Below the pieces are notes generated by a model, which was not told the DNA's origin, made no database searches, and saw nothing but the letters and a program-made list of their open reading frames with translations. A program made the translations under genes and the position numbers. From an uncultured Porphyromonadaceae bacterium (GTDB lineage: Bacteria; Bacteroidota; Bacteroidia; Bacteroidales; Muribaculaceae), in contig CAJJOO010000028.1 in the NCBI GenBank assembly GCA_905193395.1, forward strand, positions 1 to 9,365: DNA of 9,365 nucleotides. Direction: 5' to 3'. Shown here one piece after another: positions 1 through 5,981 of the stretch (positions within the stretch are counted from its first letter, which is position 1; each line of letters begins with the position of its first letter).

Positions 1-18
1 ACCGCCCCTTCAACGAGA

Positions 19-56
19 CTGTCCCGAGGCCTCACGGCCCCGGGACAGTTCTTTTA
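19..56 (+). terminator. Rho-independent terminator of a gene upstream of the window
   Basis: A 13-bp stem with one A·C mismatch (19-31 pairing with 36-48; outer arms CTGTCCCG and CGGGACAG) closes on a TCAC loop and is followed by the T-rich stretch TTCTTTTA. The T-run lies on the plus side, so it should end a plus-strand transcript whose gene lies left of base 1. No T-run exists on the minus side. Confidence 0.75.
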
Positions 57-171
57 CATACCCGAATGAAATCCCTACGCAGGCAACAGCAATCCGGTCA
101 ATGTCCACCTATGCCCGGAACGCGGCCGCTCTGCGGGCGCGGAATCGCAAACTAAACCATTGTCCTGCGCC

Positions 172-213
172 GTTGATATAACCGCGGCCGGAGACCGGCC
201 GCTATCCTTGCGC
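172..213 (+). repeat. GC-rich palindromic repeat, copy A
   Basis: GTTGATATA (172-180) is followed by a perfect 8-bp inverted repeat, GCGGCCGG (184-191) and CCGGCCGC (195-202), with a 3-base AGA loop, then CTATCCTT and CGCC. The same block, in the same orientation, recurs at 4043-4088 with only small changes (3 extra bases before the palindrome and one substitution after it). It looks like an intergenic repeat of the REP or relic-element type. No protein is expected from it. Confidence 0.7.
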
Positions 214-294
214 CATCGTTCTCTTTTGCCAGGGTAATGTTTCTTTTTATTTATTGCTGTCTCAAAAAATCTGCGGAGAAGTAATATACAAATA

Positions 295-320
295 GCCCTC
301 CCGGCGCTGTCCGAGAGGGC
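295..320 (-). terminator. Terminator-like hairpin downstream of the regulator fragment
   Basis: A 10-bp stem with one mismatch (295-304 GCCCTCCCGG pairing with 311-320 CCGAGAGGGC) has a 6-base loop. On the minus strand it is followed by TATTTGTATATT, which is T-rich but not a clean T-run. It lies about 63 bases after the stop codon at 383, the expected place for the end of the minus-strand transcript. Confidence 0.5.
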
Positions 321-382
321 GTATGAGTTAATTTCAGAAACAAAGTTTGATAAAACAAACAGGGATGCTTAAGTTTCATGTA

Positions 383-778
383 TCACATATTGGAAACGAA
401 CCATTTCTTATCGGGAGCATCGGAAGTGTCGATTTTATTTTTTAGTCGCAGGCGACGCATATAGAAAGTCTTAAGTTGAATGTCCATCAATACACATATA
501 GTCCTTGCAGACAAACCGGAATATAAGTATACCAATAATGTGAGTTCTGCATCTGTGAGTTGCGGAATCTGTGCCTTTATACGCAACATTATCTCATCAC
601 AATATTCATTTAGAGTGTTCTCAAATTTAGAAAACTGATCTTTGGACTTTAATTTCTCAATTTCTTGCTCAACTTTGGTATAGATGCTTTTTTTCAGAAA
701 ATTGGTATCGGCTTTTTCAAAGTATTCATAACAGAGCTGGTTGATTGTACTGAAACTATTACGCATCAGTTCCGCCAT
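383..778 (-). CDS. Cytoplasmic HTH half of a split membrane-anchored regulator (LuxR-like HTH)
   Basis: This 131-residue product is the DNA-binding end of a Bacteroidales regulator family in which a periplasmic sensor, one membrane segment, a coiled coil and a C-terminal LuxR/GerE-like helix-turn-helix normally form one chain. Residues 1-70 are helical and linker-like (family-like MAELMRNSFSTINQLCYEYF). Residues 75-120 are the HTH (LTDAELTLLVYLYSGLSART, then a basic recognition helix with MRRLRLKNKI). The ending SDAPDKKWF resembles other family members. Its ATG directly follows the TAA of the upstream fragment in the same reading frame (TAAATG), so the two were once one gene of about 364 codons. 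It could be made by reinitiation, since the start is A-rich (AAAAACATAAATG), or not at all. The family assignment is firm; whether it is translated is unknown. The target is probably the adjacent barrel gene (inference). Confidence 0.75.
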   Translation of the reverse strand: MAELMRNSFSTINQLCYEYFEKADTNFLKKSIYTKVEQEIEKLKSKDQFSKFENTLNEYCDEIMLRIKAQIPQLTDAELTLLVYLYSGLSARTICVLMDIQLKTFYMRRLRLKNKIDTSDAPDKKWFVSNM

Positions 779-1477
779 TTATGTTTTTAGTTGCCTATTG
801 TTCATTTCGTTTTCTGATATGAGCATAAGCAGTTTGTTCATTTGTTCGGATTTGACACGTTGTGCTTTTCTAAAATACAAAAATAAAACAATGCCCAAGG
901 AAAGACATATAATGATTATTATTGCAATTATCGAATTTGATGTCTTTAGATCTTGCTCTTTATCAGATATTTCCTTATTTAGTGCCCCCAGTATAGGCGC
1001 ATATTTGGCGGAAGCTCTCTTGTCTTCATTCATATATAAAGTGAAATTACCTTTGCTTGTCATTATGACCAATGAGTCATCTTCCGAAAAATACCCCGAC
1101 CATGGGAATTTATGTTTTACATAAATATGGTCAATACGATGGCTGTCGGTAGAATCGCCTACGTGAATATTGAATGGCGACAGAAGGTGTAATGGATTAT
1201 CTGTTTCTAATTTAGGATCTTCCTTGTATAGGAGCGCGCCGGTAATGTCTAGTTCCTCACCGCGTAACATCAATTTATAACCTACTGTAGTTGCCCCGAA
1301 GAAATTGTGATAAGTTCCTATCCGAAATTCTATTGCCGGCAAGTCGCGACTATATACGGTATCTCGGAAAGTGGTAACTTCAACAGTATCTAAAGGTATA
1401 TGATTATTATTGTTGCCCATCACTTGGATAGGCAACAACAATAAAAATGAGAGATATATGACCTTCAGAAACTTCAT
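779..1477 (-). CDS. Membrane sensor half of a split regulator: signal peptide, periplasmic domain, one TM helix, coiled coil
   Basis: The product is 232 residues. Residues 1-21 are a signal peptide or N-terminal anchor (MKFLKVIYLSFLLLLPIQVM). Residues 22-175 form a probably β-rich periplasmic domain that I do not recognise. Residues 182-202 are a transmembrane helix (IIAIIIIICLSLGIVLFLYF), followed by the basic residues RKAQR. Residues 203-232 start a cytoplasmic coiled coil that stops abruptly at NNRQLKT. The coiled coil and HTH continue in frame after a single TAA codon (779-781). Alone, this half could sense an envelope signal but could not bind DNA. It lies 21 bases downstream of the barrel gene in the same direction, so co-transcription is likely. 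A TAnnTTTG box also sits immediately before its ATG. It may be a recent pseudogene, a real two-part system, or a sequencing error. Confidence 0.75.
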   Translation of the reverse strand: MKFLKVIYLSFLLLLPIQVMGNNNNHIPLDTVEVTTFRDTVYSRDLPAIEFRIGTYHNFFGATTVGYKLMLRGEELDITGALLYKEDPKLETDNPLHLLSPFNIHVGDSTDSHRIDHIYVKHKFPWSGYFSEDDSLVIMTSKGNFTLYMNEDKRASAKYAPILGALNKEISDKEQDLKTSNSIIAIIIIICLSLGIVLFLYFRKAQRVKSEQMNKLLMLISENEMNNRQLKT

Positions 1478-1481
1478 ATTG

Positions 1482-1489
1482 CAAAGTTA
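1482..1489 (-). promoter_or_regulatory. Possible -7 promoter box (TAACTTTG) of the regulator gene
   Basis: A perfect TAnnTTTG match lies 4 bases upstream of the ATG at 1477, in the 21-base gap after the barrel gene. No TTG is found about 20 bases further upstream. A start site about 7 bases downstream would make the message leaderless or nearly so. It could be an internal promoter or a chance match. Confidence 0.4.
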
Positions 1490-1498
1490 CTGAAAATC

Positions 1499-3847
1499 TC
1501 ACATTCTATCATAGTCATCTGCATTATCAAGTTCAGAATATTTCTTCTTTGCCAATGTAAAACGATAGGTCGCTGTTAACATAATTCCACGTGTGTCATA
1601 ATGGTTCCTGCGGGTACGATACAGATTTGGAGAGAATGAGGTCCAATATGGCGTTACTGAGCGTGCAAGCAAGTCGTCAACGGCAAGTCGCAGTGATAGT
1701 TTTGATTTCATCAGTTGAAGATTGGCTCCAAACGAAATGTCGCATGTGTATCCAACTTCTGTGTTTTCAACGAGTTGGGGCGATGCATATATAGCATTTG
1801 CGAAAACACTGAAGCCCCGGCATATGTTGTAACTTGCATTTAATGAGAGTAATGCAAATATTTTATTCTTTGTTTGCTTCCTGTCGAGATAGTAATATCC
1901 GGTATGTGTTTTCCTTATAAGAGCATTTGCGTACAGGCGGAATTTGTTAGCAACGTTTAGGCTATAACTCCCTCTTAAAGATAGATAATAATTTCCGGAC
2001 ATATTTATAGGTCTTACCATAAAGTAGTCGGAATTATCAATCGGCGAGGTAATTTCAACAATCTGATTGCGTATTGCAGTATATTCTGCCACAATAGAGA
2101 ATTTCGGTAGGTTAAATACTAAAGAAATATTGTGTCGACGCGGAATTTTCAGGTCGGGATTTCCGGTTTGGAAATAGATAAGGTCGGAAAGTGTAATTTC
2201 AGGACTTAACTCAGAAAAACTTGGAAGTGAATAATCATATTTATAGTATAAATTCATTGCAAATTTTTTAGAAAAGCGATGAAATATACTCAGTTGTGGA
2301 ACGACATTAAAGTATGATTTATCGAAAGATGAATTGTTGGATTCGATATTTGATTTACTTTGTTGTTTCTCATATCTGAATCGGAACCCGGGAGTAATGG
2401 CAAATCCCTTGATATTCCAGTTTGATGAATAGTAAAATTCGCACCAGGAAACAGAGCCGTTGACGCGCTGAATCCCCATGAAAGTATAATCTGCATTCGA
2501 ATTATTCTCTGAACGTCCTCCATAAAGGCCGGTATTCTGTTGGTGTTTATTTAGAAATTTCCAAGAATAATCTCCCTGCAAGGTCCACATATTATAAGTT
2601 GAGCGATTTGTATTGGTTTCGCTTAAAATATTGTCGGGCATGAGACAAACGCCCTCATTGCTGCTTGAGAATTTATAATTGTATGTAGCGGAAATATTCA
2701 GACTCGATTCCGAAAATTCGTGAGAATAATTAGCCAGTAAGGTGTGATTTTCAGGCTTTGAGGAATTTCTCGAGTCATAGTTTGTAATTTCCGTCTCATT
2801 GTTAACTGTAGTTGAACGTTCAGTGATAAAATCTCTGTGTCGGGATGCTGAATTACCGGAATACTCTAACTGAATTTCATCGTTATCTGACAAATGCAAT
2901 GTCGTTCCTGCAAGCCAGTTCCAACGAGAAACATGAATTAAATCCTTTTGAGAAGTACTTAAATTACGCAGAAATAATCCATCTTTAGCAAGAATCGATT
3001 CTGTTGCGGTTGCCGATTGTCTGCTGTTTCCAAGATAATACCCGAAAGAAGCAAGAAAATCTAATTTCCCGGTAGAACCGAATGTATTTGCCGTGAATCG
3101 ATTACTGAACCGATTGCGTTGATTGGCGCGTTCAATCAGGTTGACATTCATAATATCTTTCAACGGCACTGTCGTAGTTATTTTAACGACAGAACTTGTA
3201 CCGGAAGGATATTCGGCTCCGGGAGCACGTATGACTTCAATCTTTTTAACCATATTAGAAGACAGGGACGCCAATTTTTGCTTATCGGTAACTTTAATAC
3301 CATTGATATACACAAGAGGTTTTCCCGATACGCCGAATACCTGAATGTTATCCGCTGCATCCAGTGACAATCCGGGAACCCATGCCATCATATCAAGCAT
3401 AGTTCCGGCATCGGATAAATCACTGCCTTGTATGTTTGAAATGGTATAGTTCAATCCATCTTCTTGTATTTTTACTTTTTGAGCAGTGACAACAACTTCA
3501 TTAAGCATGCGCGTACTATATTCAAGAAGAAAAGGATTATTGAAGACTATCGTATCGTTCTTTTGTGTTACTCCGGATTTAAGGTTTTTTTCAACCGGTT
3601 CATATCCGAGTGAATGTACCAATACAGAAGTCGGCATTATTGGAGTTTCAATTATAAAATCTCCTTTATTGAAAGTACGGTACGCAATGATGTTCCCGTC
3701 TTTTTTAAGTATGATTTCATACGGATAATTAATGGTGTCCTGAAAACAAACGTTACCGGACAGACACAATGGAGAAGGATTATTTTGGGCTGATGCAAAC
3801 ATGGTATAGCCCAAAAGAAATAGAATTAATGCAAATTTTTTAAGCAT
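1499..3847 (-). CDS. Outer-membrane plug/β-barrel protein (TonB-dependent-receptor-like, outer membrane beta-barrel family)
   Basis: The product is 782 residues from the start chosen here. Residues 1-20 are a signal peptide (MLKKFALILFLLGYTMFASA). Residues 28-100 form a carboxypeptidase-regulatory-like β-sandwich (LVHSLGYEPV). Residues 113-225 are the plug domain (LNEVVVTAQK, VPGLSLDA, PLVYINGIKVTD, IEVIRAPGAEYPSGTSSVVK). The remainder is a barrel rich in alternating aromatic strands, ending in MLTATYRFTL and a polar tail. Such proteins sit in the outer membrane. Classic relatives import large ligands with TonB energy, but this subfamily usually lacks a SusD partner and its substrate is unknown. 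The reading frame extends to 3895, but that start would place the promoter box (3865-3872) inside the gene and bury the signal peptide, so the ATG at 3847 is preferred. It is transcribed ahead of the membrane regulator, suggesting sensing or autoregulation. The region is visibly A/T-richer than the plus-strand genes beyond 4268, which may indicate acquisition. Confidence 0.9.
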   Translation of the reverse strand: MLKKFALILFLLGYTMFASAQNNPSPLCLSGNVCFQDTINYPYEIILKKDGNIIAYRTFNKGDFIIETPIMPTSVLVHSLGYEPVEKNLKSGVTQKNDTIVFNNPFLLEYSTRMLNEVVVTAQKVKIQEDGLNYTISNIQGSDLSDAGTMLDMMAWVPGLSLDAADNIQVFGVSGKPLVYINGIKVTDKQKLASLSSNMVKKIEVIRAPGAEYPSGTSSVVKITTTVPLKDIMNVNLIERANQRNRFSNRFTANTFGSTGKLDFLASFGYYLGNSRQSATATESILAKDGLFLRNLSTSQKDLIHVSRWNWLAGTTLHLSDNDEIQLEYSGNSASRHRDFITERSTTVNNETEITNYDSRNSSKPENHTLLANYSHEFSESSLNISATYNYKFSSSNEGVCLMPDNILSETNTNRSTYNMWTLQGDYSWKFLNKHQQNTGLYGGRSENNSNADYTFMGIQRVNGSVSWCEFYYSSNWNIKGFAITPGFRFRYEKQQSKSNIESNNSSFDKSYFNVVPQLSIFHRFSKKFAMNLYYKYDYSLPSFSELSPEITLSDLIYFQTGNPDLKIPRRHNISLVFNLPKFSIVAEYTAIRNQIVEITSPIDNSDYFMVRPINMSGNYYLSLRGSYSLNVANKFRLYANALIRKTHTGYYYLDRKQTKNKIFALLSLNASYNICRGFSVFANAIYASPQLVENTEVGYTCDISFGANLQLMKSKLSLRLAVDDLLARSVTPYWTSFSPNLYRTRRNHYDTRGIMLTATYRFTLAKKKYSELDNADDYDRM

Positions 3848-3864
3848 GATGTTTTTTATTGATG

Positions 3865-3895
3865 CAAAATTACTGTATCCGGGCACTTTATTCAA
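3865..3895 (-). promoter_or_regulatory. Bacteroidota-type promoter of the barrel gene
   Basis: On the minus strand, TTG (3895-3893) is followed after 20 bases by TAATTTTG (3872-3865), a full match to the TTTG/TAnnTTTG architecture with normal spacing. Transcription should start near 3858, leaving a leader of about 11 bases before the ATG at 3847. This fixes the start codon choice. Confidence 0.7.
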
Positions 3896-3911
3896 TACAC
3901 GTCTCGGTGGA

Positions 3912-3992
3912 ATTTGTCTACATGTGAGTTTGTATATGTTTAATAAATAGCAGTTTAAGTAAACTCGACCGTGTGATTTGTCTACATATGAG
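3912..3992 (-). promoter_or_regulatory. Paired direct repeats upstream of the barrel promoter (candidate operator)
   Basis: ATTTGTCTACATGTGAG (3912-3928) and ATTTGTCTACATATGAG (3976-3992) differ at one of 17 positions and start 64 bases apart, close to six helical turns. Between them lies the inverted repeat GTTTA-AG-TAAAC (3953-3964). Their position 17-97 bases upstream of the -33 element suits activator binding. The split HTH regulator encoded downstream is the obvious candidate (inference). They could instead be part of the intergenic repeat tract. Confidence 0.4.
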
Positions 3993-4042
3993 GTCTGCGA
4001 TTCTACTGGGTGCTACTCGGGAATAAAACTTTGAATTCTCCT

Positions 4043-4088
4043 GTTGATATATCCGCCGCGGCCGGAGACCGGCCGCTATCCTTTCGCC
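4043..4088 (+). repeat. GC-rich palindromic repeat, copy B
   Basis: This is the second copy of the block at 172-213: GTTGATATA (4043-4051), then GCGGCCGG (4058-4065), AGA loop, CCGGCCGC (4069-4076), CTATCCTT and CGCC. It has the same orientation as copy A, and the two copies bracket the barrel/regulator pair. Further right, CTTTTACAT (4121-4129) and TCCCTACG (4142-4149) match 51-59 and 72-79 with identical spacing. Confidence 0.7.
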
Positions 4089-4159
4089 GCTGTCAATTGC
4101 GCCTTTGGTGTGCAATTCGCCTTTTACATCGCAAAGCAATGTCCCTACGATGCCGCTGC

Positions 4160-4190
4160 TTGCGAATTTGAGGTTTGATGATTAATTTTG
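4160..4190 (+). promoter_or_regulatory. Bacteroidota-type promoter of the acetyltransferase gene
   Basis: TTG (4160-4162) is followed after 20 bases by TAATTTTG (4183-4190), a full match in sequence and spacing. Transcription starting near 4197 would leave a leader of about 70 bases before the ATG at 4268. Confidence 0.6.
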
Positions 4191-4267
4191 CGGGTAATTT
4201 TTGATTGAAGAGAATAATGGCATGTAATGAATGATTTATAGTGTGAATTTTATGGATTGAGTTTGTT

Positions 4268-4837
4268 ATGACTGAAAAGGAGAAGCTGCTGGCGGGGATG
4301 ATTTATGATGCGAATTATGATCCGCAGTTGATTGCCGAACGATTGGACTGCAAGGAGTTGTGCCATGACTATAATAGTCTGCGGCCGAAGGATACGGTGG
4401 GCAGGAATGCCATAATCCGGCAGTTGCTGGGCACTGTGCAGGATGGTTTTCTTATCGAGCAACCATTTGTCTGCGATTATGGCTACAACATTCACATCGG
4501 CAGGAATTTTTACGCGAACCATAATCTTGTCATCCTTGACGGGGCGCGGGTGGAGTTCGGCGACAATGTGTTTATCGCGCCCAACTGCGGTTTTTATACC
4601 GCAGGGCACCCTGTGGAGGCCGAGGAACGGAACAAGGGGCTGGAATATGCCCGGCCGATTCGTGTGGGCAACAATGTGTGGATTGGTGCCAATGTGTGCG
4701 TGCTGCCGGGCGTGAGCATCGGCGACGGCTGCGTGATTGGCGCGGGGAGTGTGGTAGTCCGAGATATCCCGGCCAACAGTGTTGCAGTGGGCAATCCTTG
4801 TAAGGTGGTGAAGAAAATCAGCGGCAACGAAAAGTGA
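4268..4837 (+). CDS. Sugar O-acetyltransferase (maltose/galactoside acetyltransferase family, left-handed β-helix)
   Basis: The 189-residue product has the usual family length. Residues 4-55 match the N-terminal maltose-acetyltransferase cap (KLLAGMIYDANYDPQL, ERLDCKELCHDYN). From about residue 72 to 175 it shows hexapeptide repeats building a left-handed β-helix (IHIGRN, VEFGDN, VFIAPN, IRVGNN, VWIGAN, VSIGDG, CVIGAGSVV). His114 in FYTAGHPVEAEERN matches the catalytic histidine of LacA-type enzymes. These cytoplasmic trimers move acetyl from acetyl-CoA to sugar hydroxyls, probably for detoxification; the natural acceptor is uncertain. The ATG gives a complete cap domain. It has its own promoter and is followed 98 bases later by the CMD/cupin gene. 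Homologs often lie near CMD, cupin, flavodoxin and aldo/keto reductase genes, as here. Family assignment is secure; a choice between maa and lacA would be arbitrary. Confidence 0.93.
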   Translation: MTEKEKLLAGMIYDANYDPQLIAERLDCKELCHDYNSLRPKDTVGRNAIIRQLLGTVQDGFLIEQPFVCDYGYNIHIGRNFYANHNLVILDGARVEFGDNVFIAPNCGFYTAGHPVEAEERNKGLEYARPIRVGNNVWIGANVCVLPGVSIGDGCVIGAGSVVVRDIPANSVAVGNPCKVVKKISGNEK

Positions 4838-4879
4838 ACCGTTGTAGGAAATTTGGTTGCAAAAACTGAAAAATTGATA

Positions 4880-4910
4880 TTGCGGCGGAGTATAATCATT
4901 TGTAATTTTG
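4880..4910 (+). promoter_or_regulatory. Bacteroidota-type promoter of the CMD/cupin gene
   Basis: TTG (4880-4882) and TAATTTTG (4903-4910) are separated by 20 bases. A start near 4917 would leave a leader of about 19 bases to the ATG at 4936. The gene is therefore not dependent on read-through from the acetyltransferase gene. Confidence 0.65.
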
Positions 4911-4935
4911 CAAAGTGAATCAAATACCGTAAACT

Positions 4936-5754
4936 ATGAGCGCAAGATTATGGTTGGTCATTCTAACGCTTTTGTCATTTAATCTCAATGTTATGGCACA
5001 GAACAAGAAAACACAGACGGCCGGACGTACGGTCCTGGGCGATTTCGCGCCCAAATTTGCCGAACTGAACGATGATGTCCTTTTCGGCGAGGCAGTGTGG
5101 AACGACAGCACTCTGAGTCTGCACGACCACAGCATGGTGACAATTTCAATTTTGCTGGGCAAGGGGCTGATAGATTCGTCGTTCCGTTCGCACCTCGAAA
5201 TGGGCAAGAAACACGGCATCACGCGCAAGGAAATCGCCGCGCTGCTGACACAGGCCGCATTCTATGCCGGCTGGCCCAATGCGTGGGCAGGCTTCCGCAT
5301 CGCCAAGGAGGTGTGGGCCGATGATGACGCCGCCACCGAGTTGGAGCGCTTCCAGCAGGAGATGATTTTCCCCGTCGGTGAACCGAACACGGCCTATGCC
5401 AAATATTTCACGGGCAACAGTTATCTGGCACCGCTGTCGTCGGAGCAGGTAATCTGTTCCAACGTGACCTTCGAGCCGGGTTGCCGCAACAACTGGCACA
5501 TCCACCACGCCACCAAGGGCGGCGGCCAGATGCTGATTGGCGTTGCCGGCCGCGGCTGGGATCAGGAGGAAGGCAAGCCCGCCGTGGAAATTCTGCCCGG
5601 CACCGTAATCCATATTCCGGCCAACGTGAAGCACTGGCACGGAGCGGCATCCGACAGTTGGTTTGCCCACCTGGCCTTCGCCGTTCCCGGCGAAAACGAG
5701 TCGAACGAATGGCTCGAACCCGTCAGCGACGAGGAATATGGCAAACTGAAATAA
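4936..5754 (+). CDS. Exported carboxymuconolactone decarboxylase-like/cupin fusion protein
   Basis: The product is 272 residues. Residues 1-21 are a signal peptide (MSARLWLVILTLLSFNLNVM, cleavage near AQ). Residues 35-128 form a carboxymuconolactone-decarboxylase/AhpD-like helical domain (SLHDHSMVTISILL, SHLEMGKKHGITRKEIAALL, AGWPNAWAGF) without the AhpD CxxC pair. Residues 170-250 are a cupin barrel: motif 1 has His188, His190 and His191 (WHIHH), with Gln198 where Glu is usual; motif 2 has PGTVIHIPANVKHWHG with His233 and His235. The histidines suggest a bound metal. Its role is probably redox or detoxification in the periplasm, with substrate unknown; true decarboxylation of carboxymuconolactone is unlikely. 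CMD/cupin genes often sit with aldo/keto reductase and flavodoxin genes, and degraded copies of both lie directly downstream on the other strand. The gene itself is intact. No clear terminator follows. Confidence 0.9.
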   Translation: MSARLWLVILTLLSFNLNVMAQNKKTQTAGRTVLGDFAPKFAELNDDVLFGEAVWNDSTLSLHDHSMVTISILLGKGLIDSSFRSHLEMGKKHGITRKEIAALLTQAAFYAGWPNAWAGFRIAKEVWADDDAATELERFQQEMIFPVGEPNTAYAKYFTGNSYLAPLSSEQVICSNVTFEPGCRNNWHIHHATKGGGQMLIGVAGRGWDQEEGKPAVEILPGTVIHIPANVKHWHGAASDSWFAHLAFAVPGENESNEWLEPVSDEEYGKLK

Positions 5755-5774
5755 AAGAGTGCAGAATATAGTGT

Positions 5775-5981
5775 CAGCGCTGCGATAAAGCGGTCGATTG
5801 AGGCCTTGGCTGCGTCGTAGTCGTAGTCGTAGTGTGACATCCAGATTTTGTCGACCAGGAAGATGTCGCTGCGGCTGACATCGCTGCGGCGGATGCCGTC
5901 GCCCACGCCTTTTTCGTTGGTATAGGCCTGGGCGGTGTCAATCAGGCGATAACCCACGCTGAGGGCGTCGGCCGCTGTGTA
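5775..5981 (-). pseudogene. Aldo/keto reductase remnant (internal piece)
   Basis: Read on the minus strand from about 5970, the translation gives ALSVGYRLIDTAQAYTNEKG, then a stretch with FLVDKIWMSHYDYDYDAAKA and SIDRFIAAL, an unmistakable piece of an NADPH-dependent aldo/keto reductase. The catalytic Asp and Tyr (DTAQAY) and Lys (VDKIW) of the family tetrad are present. The N-terminus, the later histidine and the whole cofactor-binding C-terminal half (over 200 residues) are missing. Similarity ends near 5775, about 20 bases from the stop of the converging CMD/cupin gene; the open frame then runs on antisense through that gene to 5562 and is meaningless. A GTG at 5957 is the only local start and would not give a working enzyme. 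A hexamer, TCGTAG, is repeated three times at 5815-5832, giving the YDYDYD stretch. Confidence 0.85.

Larger units (their letters stand above)
57..382. other. Gene-free region between an upstream terminator and the minus-strand genes
   Basis: No convincing coding sequence is visible on either strand. The stretch holds palindromic repeat copy A, a second GC-rich patch around 121-142 (CGCGGCCGCTCTGCGGGCGC), and a terminator-like hairpin at 295-320. A short split match, CTTTTACAT (51-59) plus TCCCTACG (72-79), recurs with identical spacing at 4121-4149. Confidence 0.6.
3848..4267. other. Divergent intergenic region between the barrel gene and the acetyltransferase gene
   Basis: About 420 bases with no supported gene. 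It carries the barrel promoter (minus strand), the candidate operator repeats, palindromic repeat copy B, and the acetyltransferase promoter (plus strand). A 73-codon minus-strand open frame across 3918-4139 is composed largely of the repeat sequence and is not credited as a gene. Confidence 0.6.

Noticed and set aside
741..1124. Plus-strand open frame opposite the regulator
   Set aside because: It is a hydrophobic antisense frame of a well-supported membrane protein, with no start context or domain.
3848..3895. Upstream start (3895) for the barrel protein, adding 16 residues
   Set aside because: It would bury the signal peptide and start at or before the -33/-7 promoter boxes; the ATG at 3847 opens directly on a classic signal peptide.
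3918..4139. 73-codon minus-strand open frame upstream of the barrel gene
   Set aside because: It is made largely of the palindromic repeat (AGLRPRR comes from the GCGGCCGG palindrome) and the candidate operator elements, has no promoter box before it and no recognisable domain.
4443..4923. Alternative frames on both strands over the acetyltransferase gene
   Set aside because: They overlap a gene with full-length hexapeptide repeats and a catalytic histidine; the other frames show no family signal.
5146..5670. 174-codon minus-strand frame opposite the CMD/cupin gene
   Set aside because: Antisense shadow of a GC-rich gene; the sense strand has clear domains, a signal peptide and a promoter.
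5562..5774. C-terminal extension of the aldo/keto reductase remnant frame
   Set aside because: Beyond about 5775 the frame runs antisense through the CMD/cupin gene and loses all similarity to reductases.
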